From positions 2,356,001-2,420,000 of the forward strand of contig JAPEIS010000006.1 in NCBI GenBank assembly GCA_029531795.1: a DNA stretch of 64,000 nucleotides, read 5' to 3'. Origin of the DNA: Sclerotinia nivalis. Taxonomy: Eukaryota > Ascomycota > Leotiomycetes > Helotiales > Sclerotiniaceae. The notes beneath the pieces were generated by a model. That model was given only the letters and a program-made list of their open reading frames with translations, was not told the origin of the DNA and searched no databases. Positions 26,105 through 37,502 of this stretch are shown in pieces (position 1 is the stretch's first letter; every line of letters starts with the position of its first letter). Made by a program: the position numbers and the translations under genes.

Positions 26105-26991
26105 TGAGTCTATCTCTTCTACATCTAAATATCAAATGTTTCTTATGCTACTAGGATTTGCTTCTACTGTTACGTTACTGAGTTACTCGGGTGTTTGGGA
26201 TTCCTTGACTTTTCTGGGGAATATTTATGTGTATTTGTACAAATAGGCGTGATGAGCATTTGGGATGGCGTCTTATACACAACGCTTTTACACATATTTA
26301 TTTTGTGTGCGGTTGTAGCTTTGCCTTTTTGGGAGTAAAGACGTTGATCAAAATATCTGGATCATTGTCTCTGAATAAAGCAGAGCAGAAATAAAATTTC
26401 CTCTATGAATGAATAAGTTTAATTGTTATTTCATGCAATGAAATGCAATGAATGTAATGTTCACATCTATCCTTTTTACGCTTGGCATGAGCGACCGACC
26501 TTCTAGACATATGGATAGTGTAGATAGTGTGAAGAGCGTGAATAATATGAATGCATAATATAATATAATTAACTAATAATAATTAATCGAGCGCCAGCTT
26601 ACTTGCTTTTCTTGCTTGCTTACTTGCTTTTCTTACTTGCTTAACCCAATCCCTTCCCTCCCTTCCCTCCCTTTACTTGCCTTTATAGCAGCCCATTCCT
26701 AACTCAGTTCAAGCCTAGATTCTGGATTCTGGATTTTGACTCTTAATTCCTGACTCCAGACTCCAGACTCCTACACTTTACTTCCCTATCAAAGCCGGAA
26801 CTCCTGAGGTTGTTGAAGGGGTTGCTTTTTTTCCTTCCTTCCTAGTTCTTACTTCTAACTTCCTATCGGTAACTGGTAAAGAGATGTAATGATACCACAC
26901 CGCAATATTCCCCTTTATGCATCCGCGCTCAAGCTAGCAGTCCATCTCAAGTGTCTACCCTAATGTACCAAACGCATAACCGTCCGCTCGC
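26105..26991. other. Convergent spacer, sec63 / DENN gene
   Basis: Holds two convergent 3' flanks. It contains pyrimidine-rich simple sequence around 26595-26680 (TTGCTTAC/CCTTCCCT units). No gene is seen. Confidence 0.6.
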
Positions 26992-28972
26992 CTAACAAAT
27001 CCTCACCCCACAAATATCCACACCCCTCCCCTCAATCTTGGCCCTCCTCCCAAAATACTCCCTAACAATTTCCTCTACAAACACATAATCGCCCGCGCTC
27101 CAAACGTCGAGTCCCATGCGTTCCATGTCTGTGCTACTGATGCATACACAACTCATCCCGTCGTCTTCTTCGTCTTCATTTGTTGCGTCTCCTCCTCCAT
27201 TACTACCATCACTAAGGCCACTTCCTCTATTGAGTAGTGGGGAAGAAGAATGGTGAGAATGGTTATGATCGCCTTCGCGTTCGTCGTCTGAATCGGATGC
27301 ATCGATTATATCACTGAGTGTGGTGAGGATTTGTGATGTAAGACGGTGGAAATAAGCAATAATACCCATTTCGGTTTCCGCAGTCAGGGTACCAGCTTGA
27401 TTAATGGGAAGGGGGGTAAAGAACGGATTTGGCGTATGAGGAGATGATAAGAGTGTGGAGTCAGCTTCCCATTCTTCTTGTGAATGTAAACGTTGTTCGC
27501 CGGCCGAGGCCCACCAGATAAATCCTGAATAAGCGAGTGCAGCCCAGGATATGGGTTCGATGATTGAGTCAGTGTCAGGAATATCGAGCATAGGGTCGTC
27601 TCGTGGGGGGAGAGTGGTGGTGGAGGAGTTGAGGTCGATTGGAGAAGGGAATTGCTCGAGGTAGGAGGAGGTGGATGCGCGGCGGGAAGTGCTTATGTTT
27701 GGGGAGGCGGGGTGAGGGGCTCGGGATAGTCCCCATTTGAGGGCTTTGTAGCGGCGGAGATCGCGTTGAGTAGCTTTAAGTTCGACGCCGCCGGGAGAAC
27801 ATTCGACCTTCGGCCATACTTTTGCGGTGGAGGTGGATGCGTGGGGTGGTGGCATGGTTATGAGGACATCGTAAAGATGGGTTTTGGTGGCGAGGATACT
27901 ATCAGTCGTGCAGGCTATCCAGCCGCAGCCAGGCTCATCGCGCCCGTCGGTTGGAACAGTATCTTCAGAGGTGGCTCTTCGTTTTGAGGCTTTGAGGTCA
28001 TCCTCGAGGAGGGGAATATCGTGGACGCCAATTGAAAAGAGGGGTCGGAGTCTTTGTGGTGGAGCGGTAGGTTCTAGGAGGTCGCTGACTGCAAGAGGAA
28101 TATTTGAGAGTACGGATATGGCATATACTATTTGACGTTAGTTGATATTAGAAACACATTAGAAGGTATCCCAACCAAAATCGCATGTCTCATGTACAGG
28201 CGCATGAGCACTAATCAAAATCCTCTTCCTCAGAAGTGCAGCTCGATGTATTGGGAAGATCATAGGACCAAATGTTTCCAATAGTCTTGGTAAGCTCCAT
28301 GCAGGATGATATACAGATAATGTGTGTCCAGGAGGAAGTAGAGCTGCGCCATCAGAAGCTGAACGGTTTCTATTGTGACCTTTCGATTTCGGTGGTGTAT
28401 TCCGAAATTTAAATCTTGCGCTTGAAGGAGAATCTTGTAATGAATCTGTTTCCTTGCTCTTCCCTAAGTCCTCGCCTTTATGGCTCTCCCAGAATTCCTC
28501 GAGCCGTTCAGTTTTGCTCTCGTCGAGTATAAGCGCACTGTAAAGGGGGTCAGCAAGTATCTCACCGATTGATCATATAGTCATACCTTGCGATATCCTT
28601 CAAGCTCTCCGCATGCTTCCAGCTTCTACCCAGTCTCCCATAGCTCAGAGGTACCATAATACCCACAGCGATCATCCTCGCATTCCTCGAATCTTCATCC
28701 GCCGGCGCGTTGACGAATGCGCTGAGTCCTGCATAATTATCGTGGGTGAAGTATATCAAATCCTCTTCCACAGTATGTAAACCCGACGGCAGACTCCTAT
28801 ATTCGACCACTCCATCTAATTCAATGCCTGATAATGAACGTTTCCATCCAATTGTATAGCCAGCCTTGATATCGAAATATATCATGAATAGCGCAGCGAG
28901 GGGTGGGAGATCGGCATTGGTGCTGCCTATATCGATGTTTAATGGATCTTCTCCTCGACGTTGGGCCGACAT
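26992..28972 (-). CDS. LCHN/DENND11-like DENN-domain protein (DUF4484)
   Basis: Resembles the LCHN/Anr2 family, DENN-type proteins thought to act in membrane traffic as Rab regulators (family inference). Three exons on the minus strand: 28972-28587, 28537-28176, 28127-26992, giving 627 residues. Intron donors are GTATGA and GTTGGG, and the second intron has an ACTAAC branch. The N-terminal half carries the family pattern ELDGVEYRSLPSG-type, EDLIYFTHDNYAGLSAF and MIAVGIMVPLSYGRLGR (a longin/uDENN-like start). The middle has SVYHPAWSLPRLLETFGP, HRAALLRKRILI and SNIPLAVSDLL (core DENN). The C-terminal IIEPISWAALAYSGFIWWAS and acidic region match DUF4484. Family call is fairly firm; the precise biochemical partner is unknown. 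Confidence 0.82.
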
Positions 28973-30325
28973 CGCATATCCAAGTGACTGGTATTAATGT
29001 ATGCGGAATTGGATATTGATGCGCCCTCAATTGAGGGTATTTAGATCTTAAGAAATATAAATGTTGCGCATTATTTGATATTCTTGAAATGACGATGTTC
29101 CGGGCTTGCTTTGGTGATGAGTGAACCTTGTCTTTGTCATTTTAGCTGCGCTTATGAAATGAAATGGAGATCACGGTATTTCGAAAAGTCCTCGAGGGGA
29201 TTTCGAATAATAATAAAGTAGTAGCAGATATTTCCCGTTCTCACATTTCCTTATTTTAAGTATTCATCTTCCAGAAACCTTCATGTTTCATATGTTTGGA
29301 TGTATTTTCATAACATTATCATATGAGGGCGATCTTGCAGCATCATGATGGTCTCTCATCACCGGTGAATAGCTAGAACATCTATCCCTCATAGGAATAC
29401 TTGAAGATCAAGGTTGTCTTTGACTCAAGGTCTACTTATGTTTGCCCTTCATTCTGCATTTTATTGAGAAATATACAACTGAAAATCATATCAACTGAAT
29501 AACTGAAGTATACATTCTCGATTCTTGATCTTTCCGGAACCTTGAGCCTATCCTTCTTTCTCCTGTATACTTGTTGTGTTCAATGATCTAGTTCTACCAG
29601 CCAACTATTATTTATTTTCTTTGCATTTCCCACCTAATCATATGGCTGGAATTTCATCGAAGACCACAGAAGGATCTCCTAGATTATGATATTTCATCTC
29701 AGCTTCATCTTTGGCAGATCACCCATATGTGTTGACATGTGAAGATGAAGGCTGTACATGAATGGTATGTTCTATCATGTATTATTATACAACAACATCA
29801 TTGTTGCTATAGTAATATCTCATATAGTGGCATGAGACTTATGGACCTACAAGATTTTCAAGAAACAGAAAGTGGATATTGCATTGTCTACGGTTTTGTT
29901 CTTTTGTTCAGGACAATCATCCCAGAGAATTTCATCCTCATCATATTTGAGCAAGTATCCTTCTCAGGAGATTCCGAACACCTCATTATACAGACAGCGC
30001 ACAGAAGCATGGTAGAAGATACACAACTTGATAGTTCTCATCCCAAGTATGAAGACTAAATTACCCTACCATTGGATTCACTTTTCATACCATTATCATC
30101 TATAGGAAACAAGGATATATTGGCTACATGATCTGATCCCCGACCTGATCTTGACACGCTGCCTCCAGAGTGAATGAAACCTTCCAAATAATTTCACATG
30201 TCTTTATTATCTTCTTGTTTGAAGAATCTTTTTTCAATCTATCTTCTTTACACAGTTTCAACAGAAAGAGTTTAGAAAATTAAAACAGAAACGCTGCAAA
30301 CACTACAGGAGCTACAGAAACTACA
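28973..30325. other. Gene-free spacer
   Basis: AT-rich, with only short open frames of non-protein-like composition (for example 29739-30059). It probably contains the promoter of the DENN gene and that of the 2EXR gene, which point away from each other. Confidence 0.55.
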
Positions 30326-31882
30326 ATGACTGGTGAAATATTCCATTCACTTAATCCAAAGTCAATTGGAAGAGGAATCTTACAGAACCTCCAAAAATTG
30401 TCCAGTGTAAGTCTCTCCCATCTCTTTCTCTTCTCTTTACACCCCTCACATTCTCCCCTTTGAAAGGCTACCAAACAAAGCTTATGTGCTATGCACTTTT
30501 GCAAAATTTGATTCAAGCTCTCGGGATTATGGCAATGATTATCAGTTAAGCCAAAAGAGATATCAAAATGTTTTTTATGCCCCGAAAGTAGCTAATTGCC
30601 GTCAATCTTATTGTAATGGCACAACGGAAACTACAAACATTTCTGACAATTACCTTAGCGGAAGCAAGCAACAGCACCTTCACTCACCAAGGATCATCCG
30701 AGCTTTGCTGTGAGATCAAAAACACCACCGCTCACTGATGATCGCGTAAGCTTTACCATAGGTAAAGAATCAACCTTTGCTTTAACAGTTAATATCATTG
30801 ACACTCCGCCTTCAACGCCTCCAGGTCTGGAAGTACAACAATTGAACTGGCAATTACCAGAAGAACTACCCAGAATGCTGCTTCAATCCTCCAACCTAAC
30901 AAGCTTCACCCTATTCCCATTTTTACCAAAGGAACTCCGTATCAAGATCTGGAAACTAGCAGCAACTCACCCCCGAATCGTCCAAATCACATACGATCAC
31001 CCAACAGAGAGTTTAGTCTCGCTTAGCCCAGCACCAGCTCTCCTCGCCACATGCGGAGAAGCTCGGGATGAACTCCTACCCCTATTCAAGCAACTGTCTC
31101 TCCCAAAATCTGCCTGTGGAGCCATCATCTACCTCAATCTCGAGATCGACACCTGTTACGTCCGACGAGCAACAACCTCCATGGAAGACGCCTCACCATA
31201 CACCGCCAATTTCACCACCACCAAAGCCATCTTCGGCAACAACGACAGCAAAGAACTACATCCACTTTCCTTCGTCAAACATCTCGCAATCGACAGTTCC
31301 CTCATCGACTCACCAGTCGAACTCCGTCTTCTCTGGGGCGACTGGGACCAAAACTCCAAACCCCAAGATCTCAAACTGAAAACCCTCGAAACCTTTAAAA
31401 TCGTCTACGCACCAATTGGACCGCGTCCTTCTCTTCGGAAAATTCGTGGTCATCCTCGTATTAGCTATGATGATCCTGAGCTCGAAGGCTTCACCATCCT
31501 CACTAAGGAAGATCATTGGGAAAGACGTCGTCGTCATCATCCTATTAATAACGGTGAATGGATGACCGAATCACCTTTTTCTCCTCGTTTTTTCTCGTAT
31601 CGACAAGGTGCATTCGCAAAACAGGATCCGGTACTTTATCCCAGAGTTCATGTTTGTGAGAATGGTGGTCAGGGACAGAGTCAAGAAAATGGAAATGGAG
31701 TTGGAGATGCAGAAAAAGATTTCTATTGTCCCGGTTGTCATGTACCAATGAGTTTGGGTGCGTATAGAGCTTATATTAGTATGATGGAGCGCGATGTGAG
31801 AGGTTGGAAGGGACCGAAATTTGAGGGCGTCAGGTACGAGAGGGTGGAGGAGAGAGATACGGAGTATCATTTGTGGGGTTAG
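30326..31882 (+). CDS. 2EXR-domain fungal protein
   Basis: Member of the fungus-specific 2EXR family, of unknown function and often expanded in Leotiomycetes and Sordariomycetes. The domain begins FTLFPFLPKELRIKIWKLAATHPRIVQI, continues with the APALLATCGEARDELLP segment, and has the typical long C-terminal half. A CPGC pair near the C-terminus (FYCPGCHVPM) could bind metal. The main frame runs open from 30659 to 31882 but lacks an early ATG. I propose an 81-nt first exon, 30326-30406 (MTGEIFHSLNPKSIGRGILQ...), spliced from a GTAAGT donor to a TTAG acceptor at 30658 that has a CTGAC branch. That gives 434 residues in frame. The 252-nt intron is long for this window, so the start is uncertain; the first internal ATG lies about 55 codons into the main frame. 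Confidence 0.7.
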
Positions 31883-33875
31883 TTTAATGTATGAGAGAGG
31901 ACTTGGATGGTTTGTATCAGATTTCACGGTTTGTGTGCATTTTACATGTTGCTAAAAGTGGCTTTATAGAGCTCTAGGATTTCGGCGTCTTTTCTACCCG
32001 CATAGTCTATGCATATAGACTATACATGCACATTACACATGGAACGGTTTTCTGCATTACGGAGGCATAATTACAATGTATGGTCATGCGGAAGGATTTC
32101 TGCAGAAGGGGATTTGAGTTGTACCTGGAGTGGTTTATAGAGTACATATCTTGTAATGGATTATTCTACTGGTTGCAGTGGGGGATTCATATTCTTGATG
32201 TAGGGTCTTACATAGCATAGTAATAAAAGAATTCAACAATTTCAATTTTCATTATTTGCTGGTTCTTTTCACTTCGATCTATTGCTATGTGTTATGATAT
32301 TTTGCGGGATCTCAATATATGTATTGGATGGCTGTCTCGCTATTGGAAGCTAATACTCCTTCTATAACATGGTGTCCTCTTGTCTTGTCCCATGTAAACG
32401 CACCGGAGAACAAATTAGTTTGCTTAAGCAAATACCAGGAGAAATCGAGGTGATTTTGAGCTTAGGTTCCTTATGCTTCCGCTCATACAGTAAGGTATAT
32501 TCTGCAAGTAGTTTTTGATTATTTTACACATCCATTGAAAGCGCAGGAAACCTCTTAAGATCCTGTTACTTTCATTGTCGATTCTCTTGTCTGTTGCTAG
32601 AATGAATGAGATGCAGACATATATTGATCGGTAACAGCAACATTCGTAATAGCATAAGAGGCATCGATCAGCAGTAACAGCAACAGCGTTCATAGCATAT
32701 AATGATACATGCCATCTGATGTCTCCAAGTATCGTATCCAGGCCTCATTATTCACCATAACTCATTCATGTACAGTCAACTGTTAAGTTTTTATACTATC
32801 ATTACCTCGGAATTTCATCTTATGTCCGAGGTGGAAGTATTTGATGACGGTAATAAAAGAATGCGTATGTGGAGAATGAGAGCGGGTGAGGATGGCAATT
32901 AGTAATAGATGGGATTGGGACGGGATTAGTGAGAAGAGCTGGTAACGACTATCTTCGACACAGATAGGACGGACAATGAATAGTTTTATGTGAATGAAGA
33001 GGTTGATTCAGATCTCAAATACCTACATCGATATCAAACTCAGTTGTTTTTCATGTATTTTCAGAAAGCCTATATTCAGCGCCATTCACATCTCGTCGGA
33101 TTTCTCTTATATATGCGCCCAATTTTGGTGGTCATTATGTTTCCAAAGCCATCCAAAGTCATCACACATTCGACATCCACAAGCAATATAGGAACTTCGT
33201 ACATAGAACAAATGGTAGTGAGGGTAATATGGGCAACGTTGGAGAATCAAACAACTTCCATTTATGCTGCAGGGCAGATTCAGTTGTCGTTAGATCCATC
33301 CTACTCCGAGCACTGCTCCGAGTAGTGAACATGATTGAACCCCTTTCTCGCTTCACCATCATGATATTCGTCTGCCGTTATTCTTCTGCCACAAGATGAT
33401 GGAGGGTTGTGTTGGCGTCGTAGTGGACGATATAGCTCCAAGCGTCAATGGGCACATCCCGCCTGGTGGCACTGAACGAATTTACTTCATGCTAAAACTG
33501 CCCGCCTTGAGACCAACAGGCTCAGACCAACCAAAGGATCAAGGGCGGCGGACCTTCACTTGATCAAAGCCACATTTCCTCAAAGATTTGTTGCAAGTCG
33601 CAGGTTGAGGCTCATTCAAGAGATGGGATGTGCCAAGTCCCCTGGACGTTGTACGAGCTGCTGAGCTTCTACTTTGAAGCTGCCATAACACTTGCTAAAG
33701 ATATCGAGTAATAGAAATCCTATATGCATATAATCGCGCGATGTGGATCCATGCGGGTTCTTGGATATTGCCAGCTCCACCACCCGCTGGCGCAAGCCTG
33801 ATATTTGGCTCCAATCCCTACCATTCCCCGCATACAACTTATACACATTAAAGAACCTTAGAAGTATATCAAATT
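31883..33875. other. Gene-free spacer before the tRNA
   Basis: Almost 2 kb of AT-rich sequence with no recognisable gene. Small open frames (32424-32693 minus, 32990-33325 plus) look random in composition. No transposon ends or long repeats were noticed. Confidence 0.55.
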
Positions 33876-33973
33876 GGCACTTTGGCGGAGTGGTTAACGC
33901 GATGCCCTGCTACTGTATCATACAGAGTCAGGCATTTCCTTCGGGAGCGAGTGTTCGAATCACTCAGGTGTCG
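33876..33973 (+). tRNA. tRNA-Ser (anticodon GCT) with a 17-nt intron
   Basis: A full class II cloverleaf can be drawn. The acceptor stem is GGCACTT with AGGTGTC, then discriminator G. The D arm is GCG/CGC around AGTGGTTAA. The anticodon stem is ATGCC/GGCAT with loop CTGCTAA, so the anticodon GCT is at 33909-33911 and decodes AGC/AGU. The variable arm is extended (TCC...GGGA). The T arm is GAGTG TTCGAAT CACTC. The loop is interrupted after position 37 by an intron at 33913-33929 (CTGTATCATACAGAGTC), the canonical site. T-rich sequence after the gene (around 33988) can serve as the Pol III terminator. A and B boxes are internal (TGGCGGAGTGG and GTTCGAATC). Confidence 0.93.
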
Positions 33974-34811
33974 TAGAAGCGGAAGTCTTTCTTTTGCAAT
34001 TTTTGCAGTCCGTATTCTTCAGACCGGCTCTTTGCTTTTGCTTTAGCTTCTCGTTCTCATATAATCCGGGACGATCTCATAATCCATAAGGCACGCGCGA
34101 ATGCATGGGTGTAAGAACAAAACTGTGCCATCGTATTTGTTGTATTGTTCCATAGTGACCATTAATCTTATGTGACATAAATTCCAGGTTCTGCGCCATC
34201 CGCCAAGAATTTCATTATGCTTAATTCGTAGGATCTGACTGTGTCAGAAGAGGAGTCAGGTAAGGGGATGAACAATCCCATTCTTTGACATAAATATAAA
34301 TGTCGAGACCAAATATGGATTCAATTGATAGTTCTCATGAAACTGTGGATTGGGAAATGAGGCGGTGAAGCACAGAGATTGGCTAACTAAGATATTATAT
34401 AATCGGTGCTGATTGGTTTGCTCGTATATATCAAGTTATCAGCCTTGTGGCTCAGGCGAGGCTACTGCCGAATCAAGCAAGCGGCAAGCAAAGAGGATTT
34501 ACAGCATATCTTCAATCTCACCATGTCAAGGGTTTTCTTGATTTCAAAGAATCTCAACCAGAGAAAGGATGTCAATGGATTGGTGGACTCATATATGCAG
34601 CCTCCACATCACATAAGGCTGAGAACTAAGAAAGAGGAGCCTATGATATTGCCATGATACTATATATTGGTATAGGTATTTAAAGTTTCATTCCAAGCTC
34701 TTCTTCTTTGGTATATTAGAGATCGCATCGTATCACTTGCTTATTCAGTCACGGCATCATTGACAATTCCATTGGATCCCTGGGAAGACTTTGGAAGCTT
34801 TTGAAGAAACA
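33974..34811. other. Spacer between tRNA-Ser and the Zn2Cys6 gene
   Basis: No gene recognised. It should hold the regulator's promoter. The two overlapping frames at 34406-34657 are short and not protein-like. Confidence 0.55.
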
Positions 34812-36621
34812 ATGTCAGCTGAAACTCCAAATCAAATAATACCCCGACGTAGGAGATGTGGACCCAAAGTGAAGACGGGTTGCCAAACTTGCAAGTAGGA
34901 AATTGGACTGTCCTGTTAATGAAATGGTCCCCGTTGACATAATCTAGGATACGTCGAGTCAAGTGCGATGAAGCCAAGCCTTCGTGTGAAAGATGTGTCT
35001 CTACTGGAAGAAAATGTGATGGTTATGCCACAGACCTCAAGGAATTGAGGCCGGAAGTACAAAGTACATTGGAAATCCAGCGACTACCTACGTTTTTATC
35101 AGGTACTGTGGACGAGAGACGAGGTTTTCAATACTTTGTTTCCAATACAGCAACCGAGCTTAGTGGATATTTTGATACCTCCTTTTGGGAACATCTTATA
35201 TTGCAAGCAAGTGTTGCGGATCCATCTCTACGGCATGCTATCATAGGGCTTGGCGCTCTTCACGAAGACTTTTCAAACCGAAGACTGGATCTTGCCACAA
35301 AATGTGACGCTGCTAGATCATCATTTGGGTTCGCCACAAATCAATACACAAAAGCCATTTCACATCTTAGACGGTCTCTAGCGGGAGGTAAACAAAAACC
35401 TCTTACAGCTTTGATGTCGTGTGTTCTTTTCGTTTGCTTCGATTCGTTACGGGGCCATTTTTCGAGCGCGATAATGCACTTACAGAGCGGCCTAAAGATT
35501 TTGCATAACTCACGATTACGAAGCAACTCTCAAGACGAAGATATAATAGAGGAAAACATTGCGCCTATGTTCATGAGACTTTGCATACAAGCTATTCTGT
35601 ACATCGACACTAGAGAAACCTCAGAACGTATGGCTTTCGCAAAAGTAATATCGACTATCAGTAGCCGAGAGAATATCATTCCAAGGGAATTCAAGAATCT
35701 GGATGAAGCAAGGAGAAGTCTACTTCAAGCATCTGATAACCTTTTCCGAGGAGGCTACATGTGGGATGGTAATCTCCCTCCCACATGCCAACCAAAAGCG
35801 GCTATGGATTTATATGTACAATCCTGTTCACAGTTGGATGCTTGGAAAGTCTCATTCGAAAATTTCATGAGAAGCCAGAGTCATACTTTCAACAGTAAAC
35901 AGCTGAGGGGCGCCGCACTGTGCAAAGTGCATTATACAACTGTGCATATCATTGCTAGGGTAACCGAGCCAGATCTAGACGACCCTCGCATCATCAGGAA
36001 TTCCTGCAATGATCCTAAAAAGTCCGCCATGTTCGAGCCGGAATTTCAAGTTGTTGTTAGCCTTGCGCGATCTTTAATTAACGCTGCCGAGGCAGATGCC
36101 AAGGCTGGAAAACCTTCCTTCACATTCTCAACTGATTTGGGATTGATTGCCCCTTTATATTGTATGTCTTTTTCCTCGCAACATTATGATCTGACACTGA
36201 TGAAGCTTTCCGAATAGACACCTGCATAAAATCGCCCAGTGAAACAACTCGTCGCCAAGCATTAGAACTTCTACTGCGGTGTCCAAGAAAGGAGGGAATG
36301 TGGGATAGTTCCTCAACAGTCAACCTCGTACGAGGTTTCTGGAATCTCGAAGAGCAACTGATTTATCGTCCTACAGAAGTATACCCCTTTTCAGAAAGAC
36401 TCGTACAGATGAGTGAGGTTGTAAACCTAATTTTTAATGAGGATATGAAATGGGAATGGAAACTTTCCGGAAAGCCGAGAATAGAACTTCTTCAATGCAT
36501 AAATAGGGATGAGTTTTCGAATCTAGACAACTTGAGTTGGCTACCAGCGGAAACTATGGATGATCTGGATTTGTTCGAAATAGCTGGTGGAAGCCCCATC
36601 TTGGGCTTTGATTGGCCCTAA
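34812..36621 (+). CDS. Zn(II)2Cys6 transcription factor
   Basis: Fungal binuclear-zinc-cluster regulator. Three exons: 34812-34894, 34948-36161, 36218-36621, giving 566 residues. The zinc cluster is complete and spans the first splice junction. Cysteines 24, 27, 34, 41, 44 and 51 have the spacing CX2CX6CX6CX2CX6C, and an extra Cys at 16 lies before it. Basic residues flank it (PRRRRCGPKVKTG). The rest matches the Fungal_trans_2-type regulatory region (segments FWEHLILQASVADPSLRHAIIGLGALHE and LLQAI-type helices). Introns are 53 and 56 nt with GTAGGA and GTATGT donors. Its target genes cannot be told. The immediate neighbours are 2EXR genes and a tRNA, not a biosynthetic cluster, so a pathway-specific role is not supported by context. 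Confidence 0.9.
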
Positions 36622-37022
36622 GCATATCCGAAGAAATGATAAAAGGCCTATCGGGGGGCGCGGTGCTTGCGCATTGTAAAGATAGAGGGCGGCCTATTAG
36701 ATATTCTTTCTGTTTAGATATCCAGGTGTACGATGATGAAATGTTTGCGCAAGAATTGATTTATGCCGTGCAGCTGTTTTTTTGCCTCTAAGAGCTTTTC
36801 CCTTGCTCATACTTTGTGTAGTAGCACTTTCTTTCACATACTCCAGTGTTTTTATCCCATCTGTCACGCGTGGGTCACCATCGATCTACAACCCCTCATC
36901 GATTCATAGCCACGGAAAATGATAATATATCAAAGTTTACCATCGATGATGGATGACGAAATCCTGTGAAGGTAGATACTAGATAGGTAGATACTAGGAT
37001 ATTTTAACCTTTTTTAACTACC
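36622..37022. other. Spacer after the Zn2Cys6 gene
   Basis: The 3' flank of the regulator and the upstream side of the 2EXR fragment. No gene recognised. Confidence 0.5.
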
Positions 37023-37502
37023 GTGTTCGGCTTCTTGCTAACAAGTAGCTCGCGCGACCCATATGATCTGAATATAAAAGCTCCTGTTCAATTACAAGAG
37101 TTCATCGAATTTGACGAGTTCCCTGCAGGAATCAGAGGGTTGATCTGGAAGTTGGCAATTAACACCACATTCATCGAATGCCAGAATATTGACAGCAATG
37201 GGCTCCAGGGTTCGAAGATATTTGGATCAAAAAATGCTGTGAAACATGCTCAAACCAGCCTAGAGGCTCGAATGACTGTAACGAAGAACTGTCTCGGCAT
37301 GCCGAGGATGAGTACAAACATCTACCAAAGAAATGATGCATTTTTGTATACTTCCAGCAGTGATGAACATAGACTACGATATCTCTGTTGACAGCGTTGG
37401 AGCCAAACCATGCAAAGAAACATACTAATACGCGACTATAATGCGAAAGAAGCGGTAGATAAAGCCAACGAAATATTTCAAAGCATTGCAAAAGTTCTTT
37501 GA
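37023..37502 (+). pseudogene. Truncated 2EXR-domain fragment
   Basis: The open frame at 37023-37391 has a clear 2EXR-type opening, LQEFIEFDEFPAGIRGLIWKLAI, but no ATG (it begins at GTG). It stops after 122 codons, far short of a normal 250-400 residue member. A coding-like tail in another frame (ending KEAVDKANEIFQSIAKVL) ends at 37502. The two could be joined in frame by a weak GTAACG donor at 37278 and a GACAG acceptor near 37395, giving a protein of about 120 residues. It is more likely a decayed copy related to the intact 2EXR gene 5 kb upstream. Confidence 0.5.

Noticed and set aside
29739..30059. 106-codon plus-strand frame in the spacer before the 2EXR gene
   Set aside because: Composition is not protein-like, and no recognisable motif or ATG context is present.
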